DNA from: Paenibacillus plantarum
GTDB taxonomy: Bacteria > Bacillota > Bacilli > Paenibacillales > NBRC-103111
Assembly (NCBI RefSeq): GCF_013141695.1
Contig: NZ_WHNY01000040.1
Coordinates: forward strand, 1 to 64,000
Reading direction: 5' to 3'
Length of the DNA: 64,000 nt
In this document: positions 1 through 9,187 of the stretch, piece by piece
Numbering within the stretch: the stretch's first letter is position 1
Layout: every line of letters starts with the position of its first letter
Notes under the pieces: generated by a model
What the model saw: the letters and a program-made list of their open reading frames with translations, nothing else
Told to the model about the DNA's origin: nothing
The model's database searches: none
Program-made: the position numbers and the translations under genes

Positions 1-49
1 CGAAGGTTCGCGAATTTCACAATAACAAAAAAGAACCCCGAAGGATTCT

Positions 50-409
50 CTAATCACTGCTATTTGTCCCACTGTCACTGCTGCCACCACCACCGCTATC
101 GTATCCGCCACTACTGCCACTGTCTGAACTCCAGCTACTTCCGCTGTCTGAACTTCCTGAGCTACTATTGTCACAATTCGCACGATTGTAGTCCGTTGAT
201 GTACCATTCGAATCGTAATTATGTTCTGGTTGATTGTTATTCAACTGATGCTGACTTTGATTATCCATTAGCATGGGATTGATGGTCGTCGTGTGGTTGT
301 TGAAATTCGACTGAGACCTGCGGTTCCCACCACTTGAGCCTGCACCTGGTATGACAAGTGAAGCAATGATGCCAATTATAGCGACTAAGATAAATATCCC
401 AAATATCAT
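50..409 (-). CDS. Small membrane protein with Ser/Gly/Asp-rich tail
   Basis: Not recognised. The protein has one N-terminal transmembrane helix (about residues 2-22), then a hydrophilic Asn/Gln-rich stretch and a low-complexity Ser-Gly-Asp tail with repeated SSDSG units. I chose the ATG at 409 because the GGAAGG ribosome site lies 9 nt before it; the ATG at 418 touches that site. It probably sits in the membrane with a disordered tail, but which side the tail faces cannot be told. No operon partner is visible inside the window. The reading is moderately certain because composition bias alone can keep such frames open. Confidence 0.6.
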   Translation of the reverse strand: MIFGIFILVAIIGIIASLVIPGAGSSGGNRRSQSNFNNHTTTINPMLMDNQSQHQLNNNQPEHNYDSNGTSTDYNRANCDNSSSGSSDSGSSWSSDSGSSGGYDSGGGGSSDSGTNSSD

Positions 410-555
410 CGTGTACATCCTTCCTCATTCACAACATATTTTACAATTATTGTATTCGCTGTTAATAAGATAAATCCTTTGCAGGCTAACTTTTAACTAC
501 ATTCTCGTTAGCAAACCGTGTAGATACATCAGAATTCAATCATGTAATGAACAGA

Positions 556-592
556 AAGGGATGCCCTACGCTCAACGTATATAGCATCCCTT
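556..592. other. Intergenic hairpin
   Basis: Inverted repeat AAGGGATGC / GCATCCCTT with 9-bp arms in the gap between two divergent genes. The flanks are not clearly U-rich on either strand, so terminator function is uncertain. Confidence 0.35.
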
Positions 593-613
593 CCTTATTC
601 AAGGTGCAAACGG

Positions 614-637
614 TCCTATTTGTGTACAAATATAGGA
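614..637. promoter_or_regulatory. Interrupted palindrome upstream of the yjlC-ndh pair
   Basis: TCCTAT/ATAGGA and TTGT/ACAA arms form a near-perfect dyad with a 2-nt bulge, about 40 bp upstream of the putative -35 element of the next operon. In Bacillus subtilis the yjlC-ndh operon is controlled by the NADH-sensing repressor Rex. This dyad is not a clean Rex box, so it is only a candidate operator. Confidence 0.3.
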
Positions 638-676
638 TTTGTTCACCAATTTGAAATATCTGCCTTTATAAATTTA

Positions 677-705
677 TTGTCAAAAGGTGTAGAATAATGT
701 AATAC
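677..705 (+). promoter_or_regulatory. Putative sigma-A promoter for DUF1641-ndh
   Basis: TTGTCA at 677-682 and TAATAC at 700-705 are separated by exactly 17 nt, about 30 nt upstream of the start codon. Inferred from consensus similarity only. Confidence 0.45.
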
Positions 706-736
706 GTTTTTTTCTAGACAAAGGAGGATCTGTCAT

Positions 737-1168
737 ATGTCACAGACATCAACTGTTCAAGAAGTACCCGTTTCACTTGTAACTGAACCCAAATCATTAG
801 ACGTACTTGACCAATTACTGAAACCCGAGGTGCAAGAATCGTTAACACTTCTGGTAGATAATCTCCCTAAACTAGCTGAAATGGTTAACATGCTTACCAA
901 AGCTTACGATTTCGCACAAAACGTGGCGACGGACAAAGTACTCATTAATGATTTTGCCCAAGGTATTGGGGAGTTCGTTAAGCCCGTACAAGAAAAAGCA
1001 AAAAACATCGCATCGGCAGCTATTGAAGCTGGTGAACGGTCACAAACTGATGTTAGTACAACCATCGGTCTATTCGGTATGTTGAAAATGCTGAAAGACC
1101 CTGAAGTGCAGAAAACACTTCGATTTGCTCAAGCATTCTTGAACGTACTCGCTGAACGAAAAAATTAA
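737..1168 (+). CDS. DUF1641 domain protein (YjlC-like)
   Basis: A helical protein of 143 residues matching the DUF1641 family: the core near residues 28-60 (repeated LLKPEVQESL / LPKLAEMV type helices) and a second block, LGFGMLKMLKDPEVQKTLRFA-like, near residues 108-140. A strong site AAAGGAGG lies 9 nt before the ATG. It ends 21 nt before the NADH dehydrogenase start. This arrangement matches the yjlC-ndh operon of B. subtilis, where the DUF1641 protein accompanies the type 2 NADH dehydrogenase; its biochemical role is unknown. A role as helper or regulator of the dehydrogenase is inference from synteny. Confidence 0.85.
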   Translation: MSQTSTVQEVPVSLVTEPKSLDVLDQLLKPEVQESLTLLVDNLPKLAEMVNMLTKAYDFAQNVATDKVLINDFAQGIGEFVKPVQEKAKNIASAAIEAGERSQTDVSTTIGLFGMLKMLKDPEVQKTLRFAQAFLNVLAERKN

Positions 1169-1189
1169 TCCGGACAAGGGATGGTAACG

Positions 1190-2371
1190 ATGGCTAAACA
1201 AATATTAATTCTTGGCGGCGGGTACGGTGGTCTCTTGACTGCATTAACTGCTCGTAAACATTTATCTGCTTCAGAAGCTAACATTACAATCATCAATAAA
1301 TTCTCAACGCATCAAATCATTACCGAGCTACATCGATTAGCTGGCGGCACAATTAAAGAACAGGCCGTTGCACTACCTCTTCAGAAACTTCTTGGCGACA
1401 AAAATGTTAATATCGTGGTTGACACGATCCAAGAGATTAAGCCGAATGAGAAACAAGTCCTTACAAGCAGCGGTGCTGTACATAAGTACGATGCGCTAGT
1501 TGTTGCACTTGGTAGTGAAACGAACTACTTCGGCATTCCTGGATTGGAAGCGAACAGTTTAATTCTGAAATCAGCTTCTGACGCTAACCGGATTCGTACT
1601 CATGTTGAAGCTCGCTTGGACGCTTATAAAGCTTCTGGGAATAAGGCGGATGCAACGATTGTAGTTGGTGGCGGTGGTTTAACTGGTGTTGAGCTTGTCG
1701 GTGAATTTGCAGATAAGCTACCTGAAGTTTGCCGTGCTAAAGGCATTGATTTCAATGATATCTCCATCTACTGTGTGGAAGCAGGCCCAGCCATTCTTCC
1801 TGTGTTCCCAACAGTACTCATTGAGCGTGCTGTCACAAGTCTTGAGAAGCGTGGCGTTACCTTCTTGACGGGTGTTGCGATCACTGAAGCTACGAGTAAT
1901 TCAGTTTCGTTGAAAAGCGGGCAAACGATCGAGGCGAGCACGATTATTTGGACTGGCGGCGTCAAAGGCAACCAAGTTGTCGGCAGCTGTGGGATCGCGG
2001 AAGATCGCGGCCGCGCTACGGTAACTTCGACACTACAATCCACATCACACGAGGATATCTTCTTGGCAGGTGACTGCGCGGTTGTATTCCCTGAAGGAAG
2101 CGAAAGACCATATCCTCCAACTGCTCAACTTGCTTGGCAAATGGGTGAGACGGTTGGTTACAATTTGTCCGTTCAACTTAAAGGCGGCGTTATGGATAAA
2201 TTCGTACCTGTGTTCTCTGGAACTCTAGGTAGCCTTGGCCGTAAAGATGGCATTGGCACAATCGGCGGTAAGAACACACAGTTGAAGGGCTTACCTGCTT
2301 CACTTATGAAGGAAGCAAGTAACGTTCGTTATCTTTCACACATTCATGGATTATTCGCTTTAGCTTATTAA
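1190..2371 (+). CDS. ndh: Type 2 NADH:quinone oxidoreductase
   Basis: FAD-dependent pyridine nucleotide oxidoreductase that passes electrons from NADH to the quinone pool at the inner face of the membrane without pumping protons. The FAD-binding fold is visible at the N terminus (ILGGGYGG), the NADH-binding glycine motif (VVGGGGLTGVELVGE) near residue 160, and the second FAD motif (DIFLAGDCA) near residue 290. About 393 residues is normal for NDH-2. The ATG at 1190 is preferred: AAGGG lies 9 nt before it, whereas the in-frame ATG at 1181 abuts that site. It forms an operon with the DUF1641 gene and is followed directly by a terminator. YumB/YutJ-like paralogues are an alternative name. Confidence 0.88.
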   Translation: MAKQILILGGGYGGLLTALTARKHLSASEANITIINKFSTHQIITELHRLAGGTIKEQAVALPLQKLLGDKNVNIVVDTIQEIKPNEKQVLTSSGAVHKYDALVVALGSETNYFGIPGLEANSLILKSASDANRIRTHVEARLDAYKASGNKADATIVVGGGGLTGVELVGEFADKLPEVCRAKGIDFNDISIYCVEAGPAILPVFPTVLIERAVTSLEKRGVTFLTGVAITEATSNSVSLKSGQTIEASTIIWTGGVKGNQVVGSCGIAEDRGRATVTSTLQSTSHEDIFLAGDCAVVFPEGSERPYPPTAQLAWQMGETVGYNLSVQLKGGVMDKFVPVFSGTLGSLGRKDGIGTIGGKNTQLKGLPASLMKEASNVRYLSHIHGLFALAY

Positions 2372-2378
2372 TAAACAC

Positions 2379-2419
2379 AGATGCCTCGCAGCCTATATGG
2401 TTGGTGAGGCATCTTTTTT
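2379..2419 (+). terminator. Rho-independent terminator of the ndh operon
   Basis: Stem AGATGCCTC / GAGGCATCT followed by a run of seven T, starting 8 nt after the ndh stop codon. Confidence 0.85.
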
Positions 2420-2444
2420 ATTCTCATCGCATTGTTGATCGTTG

Positions 2445-3431
2445 CTATTGGTTGAGATACGACTCGATCATATATTGCGTTTTTCCCATGTCTTTCTGCA
2501 ATAGTTCATTGATTTGATTCACAGTCATATGGTTAAATTTGCCCCAAATCAGATTGCGGCACAGATTGTGAGGAAACGCCAAATCCAGATAGAGCAACTT
2601 CATTTCTCGCTTAGACAACGTGTTCCTTTTCAGATAAGCTCGCATGACCTTAAGAAAAGCATGATGATTCCAAGCTCTCGACTTCTTGATCATGGCGTAT
2701 AACAATCGATTGATGTCCCTGGAAGGCAAATCAAATCGAACAAATTCCCAATCAATCATATAAATATTCCCTATTTCATCCAGTAATATATTTTGAGTAT
2801 GAAAATCATGATGGCTTATCACTACATCAATGTGAGTTTCCCCACAAACATTACAACACTCTTGCTGCCTAACATTCTCTTTTACAAATTCACCCGTTCT
2901 CATGTAAAAATCAACATAGGCTAACACAGCTTTGCGCCAGGGTTCATCCACACATGCATTCACATCTCTCCACTTACCCAAAAAATGAAGAGCTTCTTTA
3001 TACTCTTGCTCCCAGTTTGTCCCCCCAATTCGGACTAGATCTTGGGAATATTGATACTCCTTGGAAATCGCATGCATCCTCCCCAGTAAATCAGCTAGCC
3101 GAATTACATGTTCTAAGCTACTCAGAGGATACGGTACGGCACAAATCCACTCCTGGAGGACATAGAAATAGCCTTTATACCTTACGTAATTCTTGTTCTC
3201 ATTTGTCTGATACACGCTTGGAATGTTAATGCCGCGGCATTTAAGAAATTCTTCAGTTTCCAATATAAATTGCAAACGGTACTCATCCATGTTCATCCTT
3301 TTCAAAATAAAGCTGCCTTGATCTGTTGTGATTTTCATGACATAAGAACGTGAAGTGTTACGAATGCGTTCAACCTGTTTGATTGACAAATCATAATTGA
3401 TCGCTATTTCTGCGAGAAGCCCTTTCCCCAT
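2445..3431 (-). CDS. CotS-like spore coat kinase-fold protein
   Basis: Aminoglycoside-phosphotransferase/choline-kinase fold protein of the CotS/CotI spore coat family. Visible features: a nucleotide-binding beta-rich lobe with a conserved lysine in FILKRMN, the catalytic loop SHHDFHTQNILL near residue 208 (HxDxxxxN) and the metal-binding IDWEF motif near residue 228. B. subtilis CotS and CotI are outer-coat proteins, and CotI is a kinase acting on coat proteins. I chose the ATG at 3431, which has GAGAGAG 8 nt upstream. It lies just downstream of a germinant receptor operon on the same strand, supporting a spore role. The substrate is unknown. Confidence 0.8.
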   Translation of the reverse strand: MGKGLLAEIAINYDLSIKQVERIRNTSRSYVMKITTDQGSFILKRMNMDEYRLQFILETEEFLKCRGINIPSVYQTNENKNYVRYKGYFYVLQEWICAVPYPLSSLEHVIRLADLLGRMHAISKEYQYSQDLVRIGGTNWEQEYKEALHFLGKWRDVNACVDEPWRKAVLAYVDFYMRTGEFVKENVRQQECCNVCGETHIDVVISHHDFHTQNILLDEIGNIYMIDWEFVRFDLPSRDINRLLYAMIKKSRAWNHHAFLKVMRAYLKRNTLSKREMKLLYLDLAFPHNLCRNLIWGKFNHMTVNQINELLQKDMGKTQYMIESYLNQ

Positions 3432-3540
3432 CTGCACCACTCTCTCAATATAGTAGTTCTAGATAGTTTATGTTCCTTGTCCAGAAAGGCATGGTATGAA
3501 AGCGGAGCACTCTTTGCTCATTTGAGAGATAATAGAACCA

Positions 3541-4686
3541 TCACGATTCCGTCAGCAACTCAGTGTCGTTACTTGATCCCTTTTTACGTTTATCTCGGAG
3601 ATCAAAGATATAAAACAAAATGAGCACCAATGTGGGAATCACGACACAGAAAGTAATGTCGAAATAAACATAGTAGGACTCAAGAATCGCATTATATTCC
3701 GTAATATTAGGCGTACCCACAACTGTTCCCACGAGCAGCAGCATACCTACCGGTATGGTCAGCATATGACTCTCCTTTAACTGAAATAGTTCTGCAAGAC
3801 CTGAAGTTAACGAGAAAAAGAGGAGTAACGTTTTGTAAAACACCGATATGAACCATAGAAAAGCCATAACAGCTTCTAACCGCTCCAAAAAATGACCAAT
3901 CGTAATTTTCTGTGCGAGTACGAAGGTGGGATAATATTTCGTTTCCATTAAATTGGGTCCTAACACAAGGACACACAGGATCACAATGATAAATAAAATG
4001 GCACCGCCGATTGCATAACCTATAAAGATTGGTTTGGTTAGTGATGTAGAACCGATTACATTGGATACAAGCATAAGTAGTACAATCATTTCTGTAAAAG
4101 CAGTTACAAAAGCCAACATTGCTCCCCGCCCAATCACTCCCATTCCTTCTGCTGCAATAGGTTTCAAGTTTGAGAATTCCACTTGCGGCAGTAATAAAAC
4201 AAAGAGAACTAGGAATAAGAGCATAAATACTGGAAATAGCAGTTCTCCCATTCGTGCAAACGCTTCAACACCATACCTGTAGGCGATAATAATGACCAAA
4301 ATGAATACAGCGATGATCGCATTAATAGGTGTTTCTGGCATTAATTGCGTTGTCATAAACTGACTCATTTCACTTAACAATGTTAGCGAACACATATAGA
4401 ATTCGAACAAAAATAGTACGATGATTACACTACCAATCCAAACCCCCAGATTCAGCCTTAGGAGATTAAAGAGTCTCCGCCTACGAAGTTTGTTTGCGAT
4501 ACCCGCAAAAATACCCGCTGCTACGAATCCAAGGAGTATGGCAAACAACATAGACAACCACGCATCTTGTTTGGAAGAAGCTGCGAGGATCGTCGGCATA
4601 ATTAGAATCGAATCCCCAATTACGCCAAGAATGATCAAAATCGTAAACTGGCGTACCGATATACTAGCATTGTTAAATGTGTTCAT
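3541..4686 (-). CDS. Germinant receptor B subunit (GerAB-type spore permease)
   Basis: Spore_permease family membrane protein related to the APC superfamily; in germinant receptors the B subunit binds the amino acid germinant in the inner spore membrane. The 381 residues contain about ten hydrophobic helices starting near residue 12 (FTILIILGVIGDSILIMPTI). The start at 4686 follows GGGAGG by 5 nt; a longer in-frame start 60 nt upstream would overlap the preceding small gene and lacks a site. It is the last gene of the A-C-D-B operon. Expression in the forespore is expected from the family but no sigma-G promoter was identified with confidence. Confidence 0.9.
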   Translation of the reverse strand: MNTFNNASISVRQFTILIILGVIGDSILIMPTILAASSKQDAWLSMLFAILLGFVAAGIFAGIANKLRRRRLFNLLRLNLGVWIGSVIIVLFLFEFYMCSLTLLSEMSQFMTTQLMPETPINAIIAVFILVIIIAYRYGVEAFARMGELLFPVFMLLFLVLFVLLLPQVEFSNLKPIAAEGMGVIGRGAMLAFVTAFTEMIVLLMLVSNVIGSTSLTKPIFIGYAIGGAILFIIVILCVLVLGPNLMETKYYPTFVLAQKITIGHFLERLEAVMAFLWFISVFYKTLLLFFSLTSGLAELFQLKESHMLTIPVGMLLLVGTVVGTPNITEYNAILESYYVYFDITFCVVIPTLVLILFYIFDLRDKRKKGSSNDTELLTES

Positions 4687-4717
4687 AGGTACCTCCCTGT
4701 CACTGCATCCAACCCAG

Positions 4718-4927
4718 TTAACCCACCCAACCGAACATCCAAGCAAGAATTTTGAATGGATTTGGAATTACAAGTTGTAATGTAAGCAAAATATACAACA
4801 CGCTAGCAATTAATAGGAACATAATGAAAATAATAAGCTCGCGTCTATGATTATGACGTATTAGCTTAGGCGCTTCTAGCCAGAATGTACCTGCGGCTAA
4901 CGCAAGAACAGTAAATACAGACGCCAT
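4718..4927 (-). CDS. Small germinant receptor D subunit
   Basis: A 69-residue protein with two predicted membrane helices (about residues 2-19 and 30-55) joined by a basic loop with HNHRRE. Its size, topology and place inside a gerA-type operon match the D subunits described for several Bacillus germinant receptors, which modulate receptor activity. It ends 31 nt before the B subunit start and begins 26 nt after the C subunit, so it is surely cotranscribed. Sequence alone cannot assign its effect (positive or negative) on germination. Confidence 0.8.
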   Translation of the reverse strand: MASVFTVLALAAGTFWLEAPKLIRHNHRRELIIFIMFLLIASVLYILLTLQLVIPNPFKILAWMFGWVG

Positions 4928-4953
4928 TCCTGATCCAATCCTCTCTACCGCTT

Positions 4954-6135
4954 CTATTGCATAGTTGTATTCCCAATGGTACCGGTTTTTCTTATAAACA
5001 ATTCAATTTTATATTGAACAATGGTTTGCGGAAACAAGTCATCATTCCACGTTTCTTTAACTTCTTTCCAATACGCAGGCTGATCCTTACCGAGTTGATT
5101 ACCGAAACCAATGATATCCGATTTCATTTTCTTCGCTCGAGCAACGGTCGCTTCCGCATTTGACTGTATGATTTGTTTGGTTTCTTGCTCTAGTTGTTTG
5201 ATTGTTTGAGGATCTGTCAAATCGATATTTCTGCATTGTCTATCCACGATATTTGCTTCCGCACGAATGGACACATCTATCTTAGGTTTCCCGTCTTGTA
5301 CGCTTGCTTTTAACTTAGAATCCGAGGATGTAATTTCAATTCCCGTATATCTCTGCTCACCACAGGCAATCTCGATAGATGTGCTATCTAAATTGTTGGT
5401 GATATCCGTATACCCTTTACTTTCCTGTTCATTTAACCAACCAATTAATTTGTCATCTTTGAAAACTGCAATCCCCGTGTAGCGGAATCGGCTAGGCGGC
5501 TGAAAATATTCTACATTCGTTTTCGTGTCGCCAATGGCCGTGTCACCAATTAGTTTGATACCTGTCAACGCGAGTTCGAAGCCTTTACCAGACAGCTTAT
5601 TCAACGCTTCATCCATCGTCATGGCAACAGTCGGCGCCCATGACTTTTGTGAGGTTTGTAAGGATTGCTGCATACTATAACTAGGTAATTTCTCGACAGG
5701 TGTAAATAGTTTCAACATATTCTCTGCCATATCGCCTCTTGCTACAACGATATTAAAGTCCATTCGCAATTCATTATCACGGACTGAATTATCGAGAATA
5801 TCTTTAATCCCCCGCTTCGCCAATTCCTCTCCAATGATATACATCTGCAAATGTCCCATGTAGACTTTCCGTGGTGCCTCCGCAGTTAATGACCTGGCTG
5901 CCTCAAATAGTGTCTTCCCTCTACCTTGATAGAGCGTGCTAGGTGGCCGATCTCCCCCTCTTCGCTGGGCAGATATTTCACTTGGATTAACGACTTGAAA
6001 GGACACCAAATATTCGCCATCCTTCCAATCCACACCGACGCCAAGGACAATAAGCAGCTCATTTAATTCACGTCTGCTCCAACAGCCTGTTAGCATGAGT
6101 AAACAAAGAATCAAGACAGTTAATTTATATTTCAA
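4954..6135 (-). CDS. Germinant receptor C subunit (Ger(x)C lipoprotein)
   Basis: Membrane-anchored lipoprotein of the Ger(x)C family, 393 residues. A signal peptide ends at the lipobox LTGC (Cys18), followed by the typical start of the mature protein, WSRRELNELLIVLGVGVDW. The C-terminal region holds the KSDIIGFGNQLGKDQPAYWK segment that is characteristic of this family. The start is TTG at 6135 with GGGAGGC 9 nt upstream. It sits 17 nt after the A subunit gene. The C subunit is essential for receptor function in characterised systems and needs lipidation. Confidence 0.92.
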   Translation of the reverse strand: MKYKLTVLILCLLMLTGCWSRRELNELLIVLGVGVDWKDGEYLVSFQVVNPSEISAQRRGGDRPPSTLYQGRGKTLFEAARSLTAEAPRKVYMGHLQMYIIGEELAKRGIKDILDNSVRDNELRMDFNIVVARGDMAENMLKLFTPVEKLPSYSMQQSLQTSQKSWAPTVAMTMDEALNKLSGKGFELALTGIKLIGDTAIGDTKTNVEYFQPPSRFRYTGIAVFKDDKLIGWLNEQESKGYTDITNNLDSTSIEIACGEQRYTGIEITSSDSKLKASVQDGKPKIDVSIRAEANIVDRQCRNIDLTDPQTIKQLEQETKQIIQSNAEATVARAKKMKSDIIGFGNQLGKDQPAYWKEVKETWNDDLFPQTIVQYKIELFIRKTGTIGNTTMQ

Positions 6136-6152
6136 CCTAAAGCGCCTCCCTG

Positions 6153-7655
6153 CTAACGCTTTCGTATTCTTTCGCTGCCTTCATCTAGTGATGTCTCAGG
6201 ACGCTTAAACATAAGCCATCTTGGTAAACGAACCAGCGAATCCTCTAAATCTGCTTTGCGGAATGGTGAAAATGGAGACATAAAAGGCTCTCCGAAAGAA
6301 CGAAGAGCACACAAATGAAGTAATAACACAAACATCCCCATGGCAATCCCGAATAATCCAAAACTTGCTGCAGCTCCCATAAATACAAACCGAAGCAGAC
6401 GCACTGGAATCGACATGCTATACGCTGGCAACGTAAATGTTGAAATGGCCGTAACTGAAACGACAATTACCATGGCTGCTGAGACAATTCCCGCTTCTAC
6501 CGCAGCTTGTCCGATGACAAGTGTGCCAACAACAGATACGGCTTGTCCAATGGCTCGCGGCATACGAAGGCCCGCTTCTCGCAAAATCTCGAAGGTCAAC
6601 TCCATGACTAATGCCTCCACGAATGCGGGCAACGGCACCCCTTCACGTTGCGCCGCCAGTCCGATTAGCAGTGAAGCTGGCAGCATATCGCGATGAAATG
6701 TCGTTATTGCGATATAAATGGATGGCAATAGCAAGGAAATGAACACTGTGCTAAATCGAAGAATCCGAAGCAGAGTTGCATAATAGGCTCGTTGATAATA
6801 GTCCTCTGCTGATTGAAAAAAAGTAACGAGCTGCGTAGGTACCAGCAAGATATTAGGTGTACCATCTACGAGAATCGCCACCTTTCCCTCTAATAACTGG
6901 GCCGCCGTGGAGTCTGGGAGCTCAGAATTATAAACAGTTGGAAAGAGTGAAAATTTATTATCCTCGATCAATTCCTCGATATATCCGCTATCCAAAATAC
7001 TATCGATATCAATAGCTTTTAATCTAGACCGAACTAGTTCGATTACGGATGGCTTGGCGATCCCGTTAATATACATGATCGTGACGCCGGTTTTCGTCAT
7101 CCGACCCATGGATATCGTCTCCAGCCACAGTCTAGGGTCTTTAATTTTACGTCTGATTAACGCCGTATTGGTGCGAAGTGTCTCGGTAAAACTTTCTCTA
7201 GGACCACGAACGGCCGTCTGGTTGGTGGATTCAGTGACATCCCGTCCCTTCCATTGACGTATGTCTGCGCGATACGCGTGATGCTGCTGATTAAATAAAA
7301 TAATTGCTTCGCCTGAAAGTAAATTCTCATACAGAGCTGTCATATCTGCAACGGTTTGAATGGAACCTAATCCTGTTAACAGTTCTTTGGCCAATGTTTC
7401 TGTATCCAAACTGTCTCCATGTGCGTCCTGTGCGACATTCCTTACCATCATTTTTAAAACATCGAAAATATACATATTAATAGCCAAGGTATCGGAAAGT
7501 CCATCGATATACACAACTGCAGCTGCTACTTTCAAAGTGCCATCATCTTGTATCTCTCGAATGATGACATCGTCGCTGCCGCCTAAATCCATCATGATTC
7601 GTTCAAGGTTTATTTCAACATTCGGGTCAATAGGAATCGTTGCATCATCTGGCAT
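6153..7655 (-). CDS. Germinant receptor A subunit (GerA family)
   Basis: First gene of the receptor operon. About 270 N-terminal soluble residues (with the conserved YIDGLSDTLAINMYIF and LVDGTPNILLVPTQLVTFFQ segments) are followed by about five membrane helices and a cytoplasmic tail rich in charged residues. The hydrophobic core shows the family motif LPSIYIAITTFHRDMLPASL. Length 500 is typical. AAGGAGGG lies 9 nt before the ATG. A subunits form the oligomeric ion channel of the germinant receptor in the spore inner membrane. The germinant cannot be predicted from sequence. Confidence 0.93.
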   Translation of the reverse strand: MPDDATIPIDPNVEINLERIMMDLGGSDDVIIREIQDDGTLKVAAAVVYIDGLSDTLAINMYIFDVLKMMVRNVAQDAHGDSLDTETLAKELLTGLGSIQTVADMTALYENLLSGEAIILFNQQHHAYRADIRQWKGRDVTESTNQTAVRGPRESFTETLRTNTALIRRKIKDPRLWLETISMGRMTKTGVTIMYINGIAKPSVIELVRSRLKAIDIDSILDSGYIEELIEDNKFSLFPTVYNSELPDSTAAQLLEGKVAILVDGTPNILLVPTQLVTFFQSAEDYYQRAYYATLLRILRFSTVFISLLLPSIYIAITTFHRDMLPASLLIGLAAQREGVPLPAFVEALVMELTFEILREAGLRMPRAIGQAVSVVGTLVIGQAAVEAGIVSAAMVIVVSVTAISTFTLPAYSMSIPVRLLRFVFMGAAASFGLFGIAMGMFVLLLHLCALRSFGEPFMSPFSPFRKADLEDSLVRLPRWLMFKRPETSLDEGSERIRKR

Positions 7656-7754
7656 GATGTGTATCCCTCCTTATTCTCATCCCTTCCCCATTATGACCAT
7701 TTGAATTGGTAGATAAACCGTGATGGATGATTTGGCCAATTCTTGTTTGGAACA

Positions 7755-7783
7755 GCAAAAAGCCGTTACCTAAGGGTAACGAC
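7755..7783 (-). terminator. Hairpin with T tail upstream of the receptor operon
   Basis: On the minus strand CGTTACC-CTTA-GGTAACG is followed by GCTTTTTGC. It could stop minus-strand readthrough from the oxidoreductase at 8171-9187 before the ger operon. The short stem makes this moderately sure. Confidence 0.5.
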
Positions 7784-7932
7784 CAGAATTACATAGTACA
7801 ATAAGAACATATCTCGCCAAATTCGCATGTCGTACATAACTGCGAATATACTCAAGTAATAACTGAACGAATAGAAACGGTATTGACGATCCAACCGCCT
7901 TGCGGCGGCGACCGAAGGGGAGGGCGATATTC

Positions 7933-8151
7933 ATGATGATGACCTTGACATCCGATGGAGATCTATTTACAGCCGCGCTATCTCAAACAACGGTATCCGT
8001 GTGGCAAACAGATGAGAATGGTGTTTTCTGTGAAGTCGATCGCGGAATCATTGAAGAGTTCACAAGAATATCCATTCGTATGAGTACGATCACTGATGAG
8101 ATTGCCTTCTATTTCCGTGACGATGGAACGGAGTTTCGAGCTGAAACCTAG
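7933..8151 (+). CDS. Small hypothetical protein
   Basis: Not recognised; 72 residues beginning MMMTLTSDGDLF, with no membrane helix or signal peptide and an acidic, beta-prone composition. A site GGGGAGGGCG precedes a cluster of three in-frame ATGs; the first (7933) is taken as start. It lies alone on the plus strand between minus-strand genes, so it is a single-gene unit. An overlapping minus-strand frame exists but lacks a ribosome site, so I prefer this one. Confidence 0.5.
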   Translation: MMMTLTSDGDLFTAALSQTTVSVWQTDENGVFCEVDRGIIEEFTRISIRMSTITDEIAFYFRDDGTEFRAET

Positions 8152-8170
8152 AACCAGTTCTACCTGGTTG

Positions 8171-9187
8171 TTATAGATAACTAATTCGTTTCCCTGATCT
8201 AGCCGATTCGTACACATCCATGACGAGATTGAACGCCTTAAAGCCTTCCGGTCCATTCAAACCGTAGCTGCGATCCGATAAGAGATGATCATAGAAATCA
8301 GCAATTTGAGTACCATGACTGATTCCCCAGTACGATTTGGCCCCAAGATTCGTCGTTTCTGGTGAAGTCAGCATCGTTTGCACACCATCAATCACCCGAT
8401 ACAACGTATCACCCGTGAGTACGAGTTTCCCTTTTTCAAAGACAAGCTCAATCTCAACAGGGGAATTTATCCCATACGCGTTCGTTGCATAGAAAATAGC
8501 CGTTGCTCCGCTTCGATATGTAAGGTGTGCATGAACGGTATCTTCTACTTCAATAATTCCCTCAAGGGAATCCGTCGACATGGTTCCTTTAATACTAGAT
8601 ACTTCGCCGCCTATCCATTGCAGTAAATCCAACGTATGAATAGACTGGTTAATTAGGACGCCACCGCCTTCTGTGGCCCATTTCCCTTTCCACTCTGTTT
8701 GATAATAGGACGCATCTCTGGACCAAGTGACAATTCCTTTGAGACAAAGTAACTTCCCTAATTCACCGGATTGGGCGGTTTTCTTCATGATTTGGGAGGC
8801 CGGATTATATCGGTTTTGGAAAATAACGCCAAGCTGTACATGCGGATTCGCTTCTGCTGCACGTAACATCGTTAGTGCGGCTTCTTTCGTTTCAGCCATC
8901 GGCTTCTCTGTAAGAACATGCTTACCCGCATGAAGTGCATCAACCGCCATTGGCGCATGCTGGTAATGTGCCGTACATATGTGAACGACGTCAATATCTG
9001 GATTTTTCAACATTTCGAGATAATCGGTGTAATACGCACAGTCATACGTTTCAGCTGTTTGAGCTGCTAATTCGGCGTTCGTGTCAACTACGGCCACTAG
9101 TTTCGCTGTCGGTATTTGTGAAATAGCTTTCAAATGTAAGCCGGAAATCGCCCCGCAACCAATAAGTGCAATGCCAATCTGTTTCAT
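8171..9187 (-). CDS. Gfo/Idh/MocA family NAD(P)-dependent oxidoreductase
   Basis: Sugar or cyclitol dehydrogenase-type enzyme: N-terminal Rossmann motif IALIGCGAISGLHLKA (residues 4-19), the conserved EKPMAET motif near residue 95 with the catalytic-site lysine, and the C-terminal beta-sheet domain with WATEGGGVLINQSIHTLDLL. Length 338 is normal. The start at 9187 follows AAGGGG; an in-frame start 84 nt upstream has no site. Substrate cannot be assigned. The gene stands alone, unlike the second Gfo/Idh gene at 60.4 kb that belongs to the polysaccharide locus. Confidence 0.88.
   Translation of the reverse strand: MKQIGIALIGCGAISGLHLKAISQIPTAKLVAVVDTNAELAAQTAETYDCAYYTDYLEMLKNPDIDVVHICTAHYQHAPMAVDALHAGKHVLTEKPMAETKEAALTMLRAAEANPHVQLGVIFQNRYNPASQIMKKTAQSGELGKLLCLKGIVTWSRDASYYQTEWKGKWATEGGGVLINQSIHTLDLLQWIGGEVSSIKGTMSTDSLEGIIEVEDTVHAHLTYRSGATAIFYATNAYGINSPVEIELVFEKGKLVLTGDTLYRVIDGVQTMLTSPETTNLGAKSYWGISHGTQIADFYDHLLSDRSYGLNGPEGFKAFNLVMDVYESARSGKRISYL

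Noticed and set aside
1768..2043. Minus-strand frame of 91 residues inside ndh
   Set aside because: Antisense shadow of a well-conserved gene without its own ribosome site.
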